Shown here: piece after piece, positions 1-6,544 of the stretch
Position numbering within the stretch: position 1 is the first letter of the stretch
Layout: each line of letters opens with the position of its first letter
NCBI RefSeq assembly: GCF_005518285.1
Contig: NZ_SJDU01000046.1
Span: 1-10,452 of the forward strand
Reading direction: 5' to 3'
Length of the DNA: 10,452 nucleotides
Source: Brachyspira catarrhinii
Lineage (GTDB): Bacteria; Spirochaetota; Brachyspiria; Brachyspirales; Brachyspiraceae
The notes under the pieces: generated by a model
The model's database searches: none
Told to the model about the DNA's origin: nothing
The model's input: only the letters and a program-made list of their open reading frames with translations
Made by a program: the position numbers and the translations under genes

Positions 1-15
1 ATTTTTATTTCTATA

Positions 16-492
16 TTAAAACAAAGCCAAATTACTATAATAAAACAAAGCCAAATTATTATAAGCCTTATCGTATTTCGGATTTATTTCAATAGATTTA
101 TTAAAATATTCAATCGCTTTTTTATAATCGTTTTTTTTGTAATAAGTTATTCCGAGCAAATTATAAGCGGAAGCCGAATTGGGAGTTATTTTTAAGATTT
201 CGTTGAAACAGTTTATGGCTTCATCGTAATCGCCGATTGCATTATAACTGATTCCGAGCAGATTGTAAGCCTTGAAAGTTTTTATATCTACTTTTTTCGC
301 TTCCTCAAAATATTTTATCGCTTCTTCAAATTCTTTTTTCTCTACGCAAATCTGCCCTTTATACAAATTCGCCCTATAATTTTTAGGAACTTTTTTTAAG
401 ATATTATCCAAAATATCCAAAGTTTTATCGTATTCTTCTCTATTTATTCCGTAAGAAACTTCATTTAAAAGCGACTTGACATTATTAACCAT
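16..492 (-). CDS. TPR-repeat protein, small
   Basis: A 158-residue protein built almost wholly of tetratricopeptide repeats, which form helical-hairpin scaffolds for protein-protein contacts. Four repeats are visible at about residues 6-38, 40-72, 74-106 and 108-140, with the usual small/aromatic pattern (for example AYNLLGISY...GDYDEAI and AYNLLGITY...NDYKKAI) and a proline near each repeat end. A fifth repeat begins at about 142 but breaks off after helix A. The last residues read NLALFYYS-NLALF because the 3' end carries a 24-bp tandem duplication. There is no signal peptide or membrane segment, so it is probably cytoplasmic. The ATG has a TAAGG ribosome site about 6 nt upstream and a consensus promoter just beyond. 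Specific partners cannot be guessed; it is transcribed away from its neighbour and is probably a single-gene unit. Confidence 0.85.
   Translation of the reverse strand: MVNNVKSLLNEVSYGINREEYDKTLDILDNILKKVPKNYRANLYKGQICVEKKEFEEAIKYFEEAKKVDIKTFKAYNLLGISYNAIGDYDEAINCFNEILKITPNSASAYNLLGITYYKKNDYKKAIEYFNKSIEINPKYDKAYNNLALFYYSNLALF
17..64. repeat. 24-bp tandem duplication at 3' end of TPR gene
   Basis: Positions 17-40 and 41-64 are two adjacent 24-bp copies differing at one base (C35 versus T59). In the minus-strand frame the unit encodes NLALFYYS; the stop codon falls five residues into the second copy. The length is a multiple of three, so the frame is kept. It looks like a recent slippage or recombination event. 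Confidence 0.9.
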
Positions 493-518
493 AGCAAACC
501 TTACATATTATATCGTTT

Positions 519-546
519 ATTATAAGGTATATTTATATTATGTCAA
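519..546 (-). promoter_or_regulatory. Consensus promoter of TPR gene
   Basis: On the minus strand a perfect TTGACA (546-541) is followed after 16 nt by a perfect TATAAT (524-519). Transcription would start at about 512, giving a short leader of about 20 nt before the ATG at 492. Both hexamers match the sigma-70 consensus. Confidence 0.75.
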
Positions 547-604
547 CTAATTTTTTTAAATTATTTCGCATTTTATCTAATATTTATTGAATGATTTAAA
601 TTTA

Positions 605-715
605 GTCATTGCGAGCCTCGACACCGAAGGTATGCCGTTGACAAGAAGTGTGGCAATTTATTTTATTTGTATTGATTGGATTGCTTCGGTTATAAATAAC
701 CTCGCTATGACAATG
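605..715. repeat. Imperfect palindromic intergenic repeat element
   Basis: This stretch is clearly richer in GC than its surroundings and codes for nothing convincing. Its ends are related inversely: GTCATTGCGAG at 605-615 and CTCGCTATGACAATG at 701-715. Inside, GAAGTGTGGCAAT (644-656) can pair imperfectly with ATTGGATTGCTTC (674-686), so the element can fold into a long interrupted hairpin. The wording (ends like CATTGCGAG, inner GGATTGCTTC) resembles palindromic intergenic repeats that I know as dispersed elements in several bacterial genomes; the family assignment is from memory. No other copy lies in this window. It sits just upstream of the U32 peptidase promoter region. Confidence 0.6.
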
Positions 716-716
716 C

Positions 717-757
717 TTTTTATCTATATACTTTTTATATATTCTGATATAAAATAA
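717..757 (+). promoter_or_regulatory. 41-nt AT-rich motif, copy 1 (upstream of U32 gene)
   Basis: This segment matches 6545-6585 at 39 of 41 positions (differences at 740 and 746). Both copies lie upstream of a plus-strand gene, here ending 45 nt before the start codon. It contains TATACT (727-732) and GATATAAAAT (746-755), either of which could serve as a -10 element, but no good -35 box. It is probably a promoter module, though a small dispersed repeat is also possible. Confidence 0.5.
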
Positions 758-802
758 TATATATTTTATTAATAAATATTTTTTAATAATTAGGAAATGA
801 AA

Positions 803-2041
803 ATGGAATTGCTTGCGCCTGCGGGAAATAAAGAAAAATTGGAAGTCGCTTATCATTACGGAGCGGATGCAGTTTATATTGGCGGCGCTTTATTTAATTT
901 GAGGCATCAAAGCAAAAATACGACTATCGAAGAGTTGGCGGATTGCGTTAATCTTGCAAGAAGTTTGAATAAAAAAATATATTTAACTTTAAACGCATTC
1001 TTGCATGAATACGATAAAAATAAATTGAAAGATTATTTGAAATCGATTTCCAATATTGGAATTGACGCTTTTATAATTTCCGATTTGGGAATATTGGAAC
1101 TTCTTAAAGAAATTATTCCGAGCGCAAATATTCATATAAGCACGCAGGCTTCCGTTACGAATAGTTATTCCTGCAAAGTTTACGAGAGTTTGGGCGCTTC
1201 AAGAATCATACTCGCTCGGGAATTGTCTTTGGACGAAATAAAAGAGATAAGAGACAATACCGATTTGGAACTCGAAACTTTTGTGCATGGCGCGGTTTGT
1301 ATGGCTTATTCGGGCAGATGCATATTGTCGAATTATATGAACGGAAGAGACGCAAACGGAGGAGATTGTTCTCAAGTTTGCAGATGGAATTTCAAAACTT
1401 ATATTGAAGAAAAGACTCGCCCTGGAGAATTTATGGAATTGGAAGAAGGCGAAAATCATAGTGCGATATTAAGCTCGAAAGATTTACAAATGGCTGAATA
1501 TTTGAATTTACTATCAAAAGCGGGAATCGATTCTATAAAAATAGAAGGCAGAATGAAAAGCGTTTATTATGTCGCAAATGTCGTTAGAGTTTATAGAATA
1601 TTGTTAAATTTGCTGGGTAAAGTTGGCTATGAAGAATATCCGAAAGCGATTAGAAAAGAGCCTGTTGCAAGTTATATAAAAGAACTTTCCACAATAAGTC
1701 GAAGGGAAAGCGACACGGGATTTTATTTTAATAGAGAGGAAATGAAACCCGCGCTTAAAGGATATTTGAAAGGCAGAAGATTGATGGGAATGATTGTCGG
1801 ACAAGAAGAAGAATACTCCAAAATAAATGTTTATAATACGATAAATAAAGGAGATAATCTTATTTATATAGGCAGAGATTTTTTGAATCTTAAAGACGAT
1901 AGATTTTCTTTATATATAAAAAACGAAGAAGGAAATTTTTTTGAAGTCGACATTATAAAAAATATCGATAACGCTTATATAAAATCGGGCGTTCATAATT
2001 TTAGCAAATACGATATTATAACAATGGAAGAAAACGAATAA
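803..2041 (+). CDS. U32 peptidase family protein, probable tRNA 5-hydroxyuridine protein (TrhP/YegQ type)
   Basis: The protein of 412 residues starts MELLAPAG, as U32 family members usually do. I prefer the ATG at 803 over the one at 797: the AGGA at 792-795 is 7 nt from the former but only 1 nt from the latter. The family signature is intact around ETFVHGAVCMAYSGRCILS, followed by DCSQVC. The four cysteines (166, 173, 189, 193 from this start) have CX6C and CX3C spacing, as in members that bind an iron-sulfur cluster. An SKDL...SIKIEGRMKS block follows. Members of this branch (E. coli YegQ, B. subtilis YrrN/YrrO) make 5-hydroxyuridine at the wobble position of tRNA using prephenate. Other U32 proteins act in ubiquinone synthesis or as secreted collagenases, so the tRNA role is probable, not certain. 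The stop codon abuts the start of the next gene. Confidence 0.85.
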   Translation: MELLAPAGNKEKLEVAYHYGADAVYIGGALFNLRHQSKNTTIEELADCVNLARSLNKKIYLTLNAFLHEYDKNKLKDYLKSISNIGIDAFIISDLGILELLKEIIPSANIHISTQASVTNSYSCKVYESLGASRIILARELSLDEIKEIRDNTDLELETFVHGAVCMAYSGRCILSNYMNGRDANGGDCSQVCRWNFKTYIEEKTRPGEFMELEEGENHSAILSSKDLQMAEYLNLLSKAGIDSIKIEGRMKSVYYVANVVRVYRILLNLLGKVGYEEYPKAIRKEPVASYIKELSTISRRESDTGFYFNREEMKPALKGYLKGRRLMGMIVGQEEEYSKINVYNTINKGDNLIYIGRDFLNLKDDRFSLYIKNEEGNFFEVDIIKNIDNAYIKSGVHNFSKYDIITMEENE

Positions 2042-2452
2042 ATGATATTGGGAGTTGATTTTGGAAGAAAGCGAACGGGAACTGCTTATATGGATATGGA
2101 AATAAAAATTCCTTTTCCATGCGAACTTATCGAAGAGAGCAACGCGCGAAAAGTAAAACGAGCTTTAATGAATATAATCGAAGAAAAAAAAATCGACACG
2201 GTAGTTTTCGGGCTTCCTTTGTCGGACGATGGAAAAGAGAGCGAATGGTGTTTTGAAATAAGAAGATTTGCCGAGTTTCTGCTTAAAAGCGTAAAAGTAA
2301 ATGTAGTTTTTGTAGACGAATACGGAACTTCAAAAGAAGCTGATATTATTTTAAGAGGAAAGAAAATAAAAAATAAGAAAAAAAATAACGATTTGGTTGC
2401 TGCTACTCTTATACTTGAAAATTATTTGAATTATTTACATGAAATAAAATAA
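2042..2452 (+). CDS. RuvX/YqgF-type Holliday-junction resolvase-like nuclease
   Basis: The 136-residue length is normal for the YqgF family of RNase H-fold nucleases, which process the 5' end of pre-16S rRNA and have been proposed as Holliday-junction resolvases. The N-terminal D-x-G-x-x-R-x-G strand is present (GVDFGRKRTG, D6), then VVFGLPLSDDGKES (55-67), VDEYGT (91-96) and NDLVAATLILENYL (116-129) with D117. The likely acidic metal ligands D6, E93 and D117 are kept. The family's usual DERLTT is altered to DEYGTS. The ATG follows the U32 stop directly, so the two genes are probably translated as a pair; adjacency of U32 and YqgF genes is also known in Bacillus (yrr region). The ribosome site is weak, which fits coupling. 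Confidence 0.8.
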   Translation: MILGVDFGRKRTGTAYMDMEIKIPFPCELIEESNARKVKRALMNIIEEKKIDTVVFGLPLSDDGKESEWCFEIRRFAEFLLKSVKVNVVFVDEYGTSKEADIILRGKKIKNKKKNNDLVAATLILENYLNYLHEIK

Positions 2453-2521
2453 TAGATTTAATTACGCTTATTTTGAAAAATAATTTGATTTTATAATTTA
2501 ATTGAAAATTGAAAAAAGTCG

Positions 2522-2550
2522 TTTAGAATACGGTTATTTTATAATATAAT
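2522..2550 (+). promoter_or_regulatory. Candidate promoter of the zinc operon
   Basis: TTTAGA (2522-2527, 4 of 6 matches to TTGACA), a 17-nt gap and a perfect TATAAT (2545-2550) precede the operon's first gene by about 70 nt. A second TATAAT overlaps at 2540-2545. The sequence is so AT-rich that -10 matches are cheap, so confidence is limited. Confidence 0.4.
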
Positions 2551-2560
2551 ATTAAAATAA
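2534..2560. promoter_or_regulatory. AT-only inverted repeat over the zinc-operon -10 region (possible operator)
   Basis: Arms TTATTTTA (2534-2541) and TAAAATAA (2553-2560) are a perfect 8-bp inverted repeat around an 11-nt centre that contains the TATAAT. The position suits a repressor of the Fur/Zur family, but the sequence does not match a consensus I know, and no regulator gene is nearby. Confidence 0.3.
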
Positions 2561-2621
2561 ATAATAAATTTTACGAAATTAACTTTACTACGGTTTATTA
2601 ATAATTAAAAGGTTTTAAGTT

Positions 2622-2918
2622 ATGGAATTAAAAAAGCGAATATTGATTATATTTCTTACAACGGCGTTTATTTTTGGAACGTTATTTTCCATATTATATA
2701 TAACTATAGAATCGCATCATGATTGCATAGGCGAAGATTGTCCTATATGTCAATGTATAATCGTATGTGAAAATATATTAAAAAAACTTTCGACCGCGTT
2801 TGGTATTGTTTCAATTTATATAGCATTTAAATTCGCATCTAAAATTTCAATAATAAATTATTTCAAATTAGTTCCAATTCAAACATTGGTTTCGTTAAAA
2901 GTTAAACTTTCTAATTGA
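2622..2918 (+). CDS. Small Cys/His-rich membrane protein of zinc operon
   Basis: A 98-residue protein with one membrane segment at about residues 7-28, a short exposed stretch HHDCIGEDCPICQCIIVC (32-49), and a second, weaker hydrophobic stretch at about 58-75. The motif has two histidines and five cysteines (35, 40, 43, 45, 49) within 18 residues, which is a plausible metal-binding site outside the membrane. The C-terminus ends LVSLKVKLSN. The start has AAAAGG nine nt upstream. I recall similar small proteins with an HDCxGxDCPIC motif near zinc transporter genes in Firmicutes and treponemes, but know of no established function. Its place as first gene before the zinc-binding lipoprotein, on the same strand, suggests a role in zinc sensing, capture or hand-over; this is an inference. 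The 129-nt gap to the next gene leaves room for a second promoter. Confidence 0.75.
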   Translation: MELKKRILIIFLTTAFIFGTLFSILYITIESHHDCIGEDCPICQCIIVCENILKKLSTAFGIVSIYIAFKFASKISIINYFKLVPIQTLVSLKVKLSN

Positions 2919-3047
2919 ATCGAATAAAATGCAAATTTAAAGCGATTTTTTATATTATTTGCTTTATATTTGTATTTTTATCATTATTTTTAAATTACAA
3001 AATATTATAAAAAATAAAAAAATTAAAATTAGGAGATTTAATTTAAA

Positions 3048-4547
3048 ATGAATAAAATTATATATGTTTTTATAAGCCTTCTTTTGACGGCGATTATATT
3101 AATAAGCTGTGGCGAAAATAACGCCGCGACAAAAAACGATAAATTAAGCATAGTGGCTACGATTTTTCCAGAATACGATTGGGTAAACGAGATATTGGGC
3201 GATAAAGCCGAAAATGTAGAAGTTACAATGCTTTTGGATAACGGCGTAGATTTGCATAGCTATCAGCCAACTATAGACGATATAGCTAAAATTTCAGATT
3301 GCGATATGTTTATCTATGTCGGAGGCGAATCGGACGGATGGGTTAAAGACGCCTTAAAAAACGCAAAGAACGATAAAATGAAAGTAATTAATCTTTTGGA
3401 AGTTCTTGGCGACTCTGCAAAAACGGAAGAATTGGTAGAAGGAATGCAGGAAGAAGAGCATGACCATCATCACCATCATGAAGAGATAACCGAAGCGGAT
3501 ATTGAAAATCGTTCGCTTTCCGATTTTTCAGGCGAATGGAAATCTTTATATCCGTATATTGACGATTTGGGAGAATATTTTGAGCATAGAGCGGAAGAAG
3601 ATGACGATAAAACGACTACCAAAGAAACTTATATTGAAAAATATAGAACTTCTTGGTTTTGCGAAGCCGATAAAATCTCGGTTGATGGAAATAAAATCAC
3701 ATTTGCCTATTCGGAGGGCAAAACTTATTCCGCCGATTATAAATATTCTGGCTATAGAATAAAAACTAACGAAGAAGGCAAGATTGCAAGCGTTCGTTAT
3801 CAATTTGAAACGGATAGCGATGACGCTCCAAAATATGTTCAGTTTAACGACCATGGACATGAGCCTCAAAAATCGGAACATTTCCATATATACTTTGGAA
3901 ATAACGGATTTGCATCTCTTATGGATTCAAAAAATAATCCGTTTTTTGTGAAATCCGCTCTTTCAACGAATGAAATTCTTGAAGAATTAATGGGGCATGA
4001 ACATGAGGAAGAAAAAGACGAACATGTTTGGCTATCTCTTAAAAACGCCGAAATACTTTGTAAGGCTATCGCGGATAATTTGTCGGAAATAGACCCGCAA
4101 AATAAAGATATTTATTCGGCTAATGTGTCGACTTATATAAAAAAACTTTCGGCGCTTGACGAAGAATATAAGAAAATGGCAAACGCTTCTATGCGAAAAG
4201 TGGTTTTATTCGGCGACCGTTTTCCTTTTCGTTATCTTGTGGACGATTACGGAATCGATTATTACGCGGCGTTTGTAGGATGTTCGGCGGAAACGGAAGC
4301 GAGTTTTGAAACGATGGCTTTTCTTTCAAAGAAGACGGACGAGCTTAAACTTCCATGCGTTTTGACTATCGAAGGAGCGAATCATAAAATAGCTCAAACG
4401 GTTGTGGCAAACACTTCGGCAAAAAATCAGAAGGTTTTGACGATGGATTCTATGCAGGCTACGACTTCGTCCGATGTAAAAAACGGCGTTACTTATCTTT
4501 CCGTTATGGAAAATAATCTTAACGCTTTAAGAGAAGCTTTGAATTAA
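3048..4547 (+). CDS. znuA: Zinc ABC transporter substrate-binding lipoprotein, ZnuA with nested ZinT domain
   Basis: A 499-residue lipoprotein, much longer than ordinary ZnuA (about 300). A signal peptide ends at a relaxed lipobox, LIS-C21. The ZnuA N-terminal part (about 30-135) contains VATIFPEYDWVNEI and the first zinc ligand in VDLHSYQPT (H70). A His cluster, HDHHHHH, follows at 138-144, the usual flexible His loop. A complete ZinT-like domain then runs from about 155 to 315: LSDFSGEWKS at its start and YVQFNDHGHEPQKSEHFHIYFGN (263-285) near its end, with the family's His ligands. A second His/acidic stretch (GHEHEEEKDEH) leads back to ZnuA at DEHVWLS (H326). The C-terminal lobe has FGDRFPFRYL, AAFVGCSAETEAS and an SMQ block. 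Asp replaces the usual third His ligand (D390). In AdcA of streptococci ZinT is instead appended at the C-terminus. AGGAG stands 12 nt before the ATG. The gene lies 10 nt upstream of znuC. Confidence 0.92.
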   Translation: MNKIIYVFISLLLTAIILISCGENNAATKNDKLSIVATIFPEYDWVNEILGDKAENVEVTMLLDNGVDLHSYQPTIDDIAKISDCDMFIYVGGESDGWVKDALKNAKNDKMKVINLLEVLGDSAKTEELVEGMQEEEHDHHHHHEEITEADIENRSLSDFSGEWKSLYPYIDDLGEYFEHRAEEDDDKTTTKETYIEKYRTSWFCEADKISVDGNKITFAYSEGKTYSADYKYSGYRIKTNEEGKIASVRYQFETDSDDAPKYVQFNDHGHEPQKSEHFHIYFGNNGFASLMDSKNNPFFVKSALSTNEILEELMGHEHEEEKDEHVWLSLKNAEILCKAIADNLSEIDPQNKDIYSANVSTYIKKLSALDEEYKKMANASMRKVVLFGDRFPFRYLVDDYGIDYYAAFVGCSAETEASFETMAFLSKKTDELKLPCVLTIEGANHKIAQTVVANTSAKNQKVLTMDSMQATTSSDVKNGVTYLSVMENNLNALREALN

Positions 4548-4557
4548 AGGATAATAT

Positions 4558-5271
4558 ATGGCTCGACTTACTTGTGAAAATCTTTCAATCGGATACGACT
4601 CAAAAGTTATTTTAAATAATATTAATTTTGAAGTCGGAGCGGGCGATTATGTTTGCATTATCGGAGAGAACGGTTCTGGAAAAAGCACATTAATGAAAAC
4701 CATTCTCGGATTACAGCCTCAAATCGAGGGTAAGATTTTGACGGGAGACGGGCTTGAATTTAACGAAATCGGATACATGCCACAGCAAACCGTAGTTCAA
4801 AAAGATTTTCCCGCTTCGGTTAGGGAAATAGTTCTTTCTGGATGTCAGGCGAGATGCGGTATGCGTCCGTTTTATAATAAGGATGAAAAAATGATTTTGA
4901 AATACGCTTTACAAAAAATGAAAATTGAAAATCTTTCCAAACATTGCTATAGGGAATTATCTGGCGGACAGCAGCAGAGAGTATTGCTTGCTCGAGCGCT
5001 TTGTTCGACTCGAAAAATGCTTTTGCTTGACGAACCCGTTTCTGGACTTGACCCAAATGTGGCTTTAGAAATGTATAATCTGATTGAAGAATTAAATAGT
5101 AAAGACAATATCTCAATAATTATGATAACTCATGATATAGAATCCGCTTTAAAATACGCAAGCCATATTATGCATATCGGCAAAAATATTTTTTACGGAA
5201 CAAAAGAAGATTATATAAATAATTATAAAATTAATAGTTTTGAATTTGAAAATAAAAAAGGAGTCAATTAG
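4558..5271 (+). CDS. znuC: Zinc ABC transporter ATP-binding protein
   Basis: The cytoplasmic ATPase subunit that drives zinc import, 237 residues, normal for ZnuC/AdcC. All nucleotide-binding motifs are intact: Walker A GENGSGKST (36-44), Q-loop MPQQ (74-77), signature LSGGQQQR (134-141), Walker B MLLLDEP (154-160), D-loop SGLD, and switch histidine in ITHD (H192). IGYMPQQ followed by DFPASVREIV is typical of the metal-type ABC ATPases. The ATG has AAAGGA six nt upstream; that site overlaps the stop codon of the upstream lipoprotein gene. The stop codon lies one nucleotide before the permease start, so the two are tightly coupled. Metal choice between zinc and manganese cannot be read from this subunit; the ZinT-containing neighbour argues for zinc. 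Confidence 0.93.
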   Translation: MARLTCENLSIGYDSKVILNNINFEVGAGDYVCIIGENGSGKSTLMKTILGLQPQIEGKILTGDGLEFNEIGYMPQQTVVQKDFPASVREIVLSGCQARCGMRPFYNKDEKMILKYALQKMKIENLSKHCYRELSGGQQQRVLLARALCSTRKMLLLDEPVSGLDPNVALEMYNLIEELNSKDNISIIMITHDIESALKYASHIMHIGKNIFYGTKEDYINNYKINSFEFENKKGVN

Positions 5272-5272
5272 T

Positions 5273-6127
5273 ATGAATGAAATTTTTGCAAAACTTCAAC
5301 TTTATTTGAATTATCCGTTTGTTCGCTACGCTTTTATTGTGGGAATATTAATTTCGCTTTGTTCTTCGCTGCTCGGAATAACGCTCGTATTAAAGAGATT
5401 TTCTTTTATTGGAGACGGACTTTCTCATGTGGCGTTCGGTTCGATGGCTGTCGCTACGGTTTTGGGCTTCAAAAACGATATGCCGATAACATTGATAATT
5501 ACGATTATTTGCGCGATTTTGATTCTTCAAGCGGGAGAAAATAGAAAAATAAGCGGAGACGCTTCGATAGCTATGTTGTCTGTCGGAGCTTTGGCTTTAG
5601 GTTATTTATTAATGAATATATTTTCAACATCTTCAAATCTTTCGGGAGATGTTTGCAGCACATTGTTCGGCTCTACTTCTATTTTAACTTTGACTAAAAC
5701 GAAATTATATTTATGCGTTATTTTGTCGGTTATAGTAGTTTCGATATTTTTGATTTTTTATAATAAAATATTCGCTATAACTTTCGATGAAAATTTTGCA
5801 AAAGCCGTTGGAACAAAAACGAATCTTTATAATTTATTTGTTTCAATAGTTATAGCGGTAGTAATAGTATTGGCTATGAATCTTGTCGGCTCTCTATTGA
5901 TTTCGGCTTTGATAATATTTCCCGCTTTATCGTCTATGCAAATATTTAAAAGCTTTCGTTCCGTAACCATTTGTTCGGCTATTATTTCTATATTTTGCTC
6001 GGCGTTTGGAATCTTAATTTCTATTCTCGCTGGAACTCCCGTAGGCTCTACAATAGTCGCAGTCGATATTGCTGGCTTTTTGATTTTTTATTTAATAGGA
6101 AATATTTTTGGAGGAATAAGAAAATGA
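5273..6127 (+). CDS. znuB: Zinc ABC transporter permease
   Basis: An integral membrane protein of 284 residues from the ATG at 5273. This start has AAGGAG (5259-5263) nine nt upstream and avoids a 32-nt overlap with znuC that the in-frame ATG at 5240 would need. Hydrophobic segments lie at about 17-40, 52-67, 70-88, 97-117, 145-164, 186-222 (two helices), 232-253 and 258-278. The ABC-3 (ZnuB/TroC/MntB) hallmark VLKRFSFIGDGLSHVAFG (39-56) is intact, as is the late AMNLVGSLLISALIIFPA segment with its conserved small residues and proline. It forms the channel with ZnuC and receives metal from the lipoprotein. Its TGA overlaps the next gene's ATG (ATGA), and the GGAGG serving that gene lies within its last codons. 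Confidence 0.92.
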   Translation: MNEIFAKLQLYLNYPFVRYAFIVGILISLCSSLLGITLVLKRFSFIGDGLSHVAFGSMAVATVLGFKNDMPITLIITIICAILILQAGENRKISGDASIAMLSVGALALGYLLMNIFSTSSNLSGDVCSTLFGSTSILTLTKTKLYLCVILSVIVVSIFLIFYNKIFAITFDENFAKAVGTKTNLYNLFVSIVIAVVIVLAMNLVGSLLISALIIFPALSSMQIFKSFRSVTICSAIISIFCSAFGILISILAGTPVGSTIVAVDIAGFLIFYLIGNIFGGIRK

Positions 6128-6534
6128 GAAGACTTTTGATTTGCTTTTTATTATTGTCATGCGAAACTAATAATTTAATTAGCTCTAACGATAAAATCGA
6201 TGTCGATTTAACTTTGCTCAGCAGCACGATGGTTTATGGCGAAGTTTTTAATATGATAATGAATCCCGAAAATTACGCGGGTAAAACGGTTAAAATGAAA
6301 GGGCTATTTGTGTTATTTGAAGATATGGAAAACGGAAAACCTTTTTATGCATGCGTTATACCAGACGCGACCGCATGCTGTTTGCAAGGTTTTGAATTCG
6401 TTCCTTTATCCGAATATAATTATCCGAAAGATTATCCTAAAGTCGATTCTGAAATAACGATTGTAGGAAAATTTGAATACGATGAAAATAATTTTGGATA
6501 TTGCAGATTAATTAACGCCAGATTTGTTCGGTAA
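6124..6534 (+). CDS. Small lipoprotein of the zinc operon, function unknown
   Basis: A 136-residue protein that starts at the ATGA overlap with the permease, with GGAGG (6110-6114) nine nt upstream. The N-terminus MRRLLICFLLLSC is a short lipoprotein signal with Cys13 as lipid anchor. The mature part has a segment NPENYAGKTVKMKG (47-60), then FYACVIPDATACCLQGFEF (74-92) with C77, C85 and C86, then YPKVDSEITIVGKFEY (104-119) and GYCRLINA (C127). The KTVKMKG...ITIVGKFEY rhythm suggests a small beta-barrel (OB-like) fold; this is an impression, not a match. I recall similar proteins, with the DATACC motif, next to zinc transporter genes in clostridia. Four cysteines in the mature chain could bind metal. 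Position and translational coupling argue for a role in zinc uptake. No clear terminator follows. Confidence 0.75.
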   Translation: MRRLLICFLLLSCETNNLISSNDKIDVDLTLLSSTMVYGEVFNMIMNPENYAGKTVKMKGLFVLFEDMENGKPFYACVIPDATACCLQGFEFVPLSEYNYPKDYPKVDSEITIVGKFEYDENNFGYCRLINARFVR

Positions 6535-6544
6535 ATTATTGATA

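Noticed and set aside
602..856. Open frame of 84 codons on the minus strand
   Set aside because: It runs through the palindromic repeat and into the U32 gene in antisense; the residues are AT-driven (many I, K, F, Y) and there is no family resemblance.
2468..2483. TTATTTT / AAAATAA self-complementary stretch after the RuvX-like gene
   Set aside because: All-AT stem with a two-base loop and no proper U-tract; expected by chance in this composition.
2931..2970. Weak hairpin GCAAAT / ATTTGC followed by a T-rich run after the small membrane protein gene
   Set aside because: Only six pairs around a 20-nt loop; not convincing as a terminator, though partial attenuation between the first two operon genes cannot be excluded.
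2966..3005. Inverted repeat ATATTTGTA / TACAAAATAT upstream of znuA
   Set aside because: The arms need a bulge and are 21 nt apart in DNA that is almost all A and T; not good enough for an operator or terminator call.
3502..3887. Open frames overlapping the ZinT part of znuA on both strands
   Set aside because: They are shadows of a well-supported domain; no ribosome sites and no recognisable protein pattern.
5240..5272. Earlier in-frame ATG for the permease at 5240
   Set aside because: It would overlap znuC by 32 nt, adds a charged tail not expected for the family and has no ribosome site, whereas 5273 has AAGGAG at good spacing.
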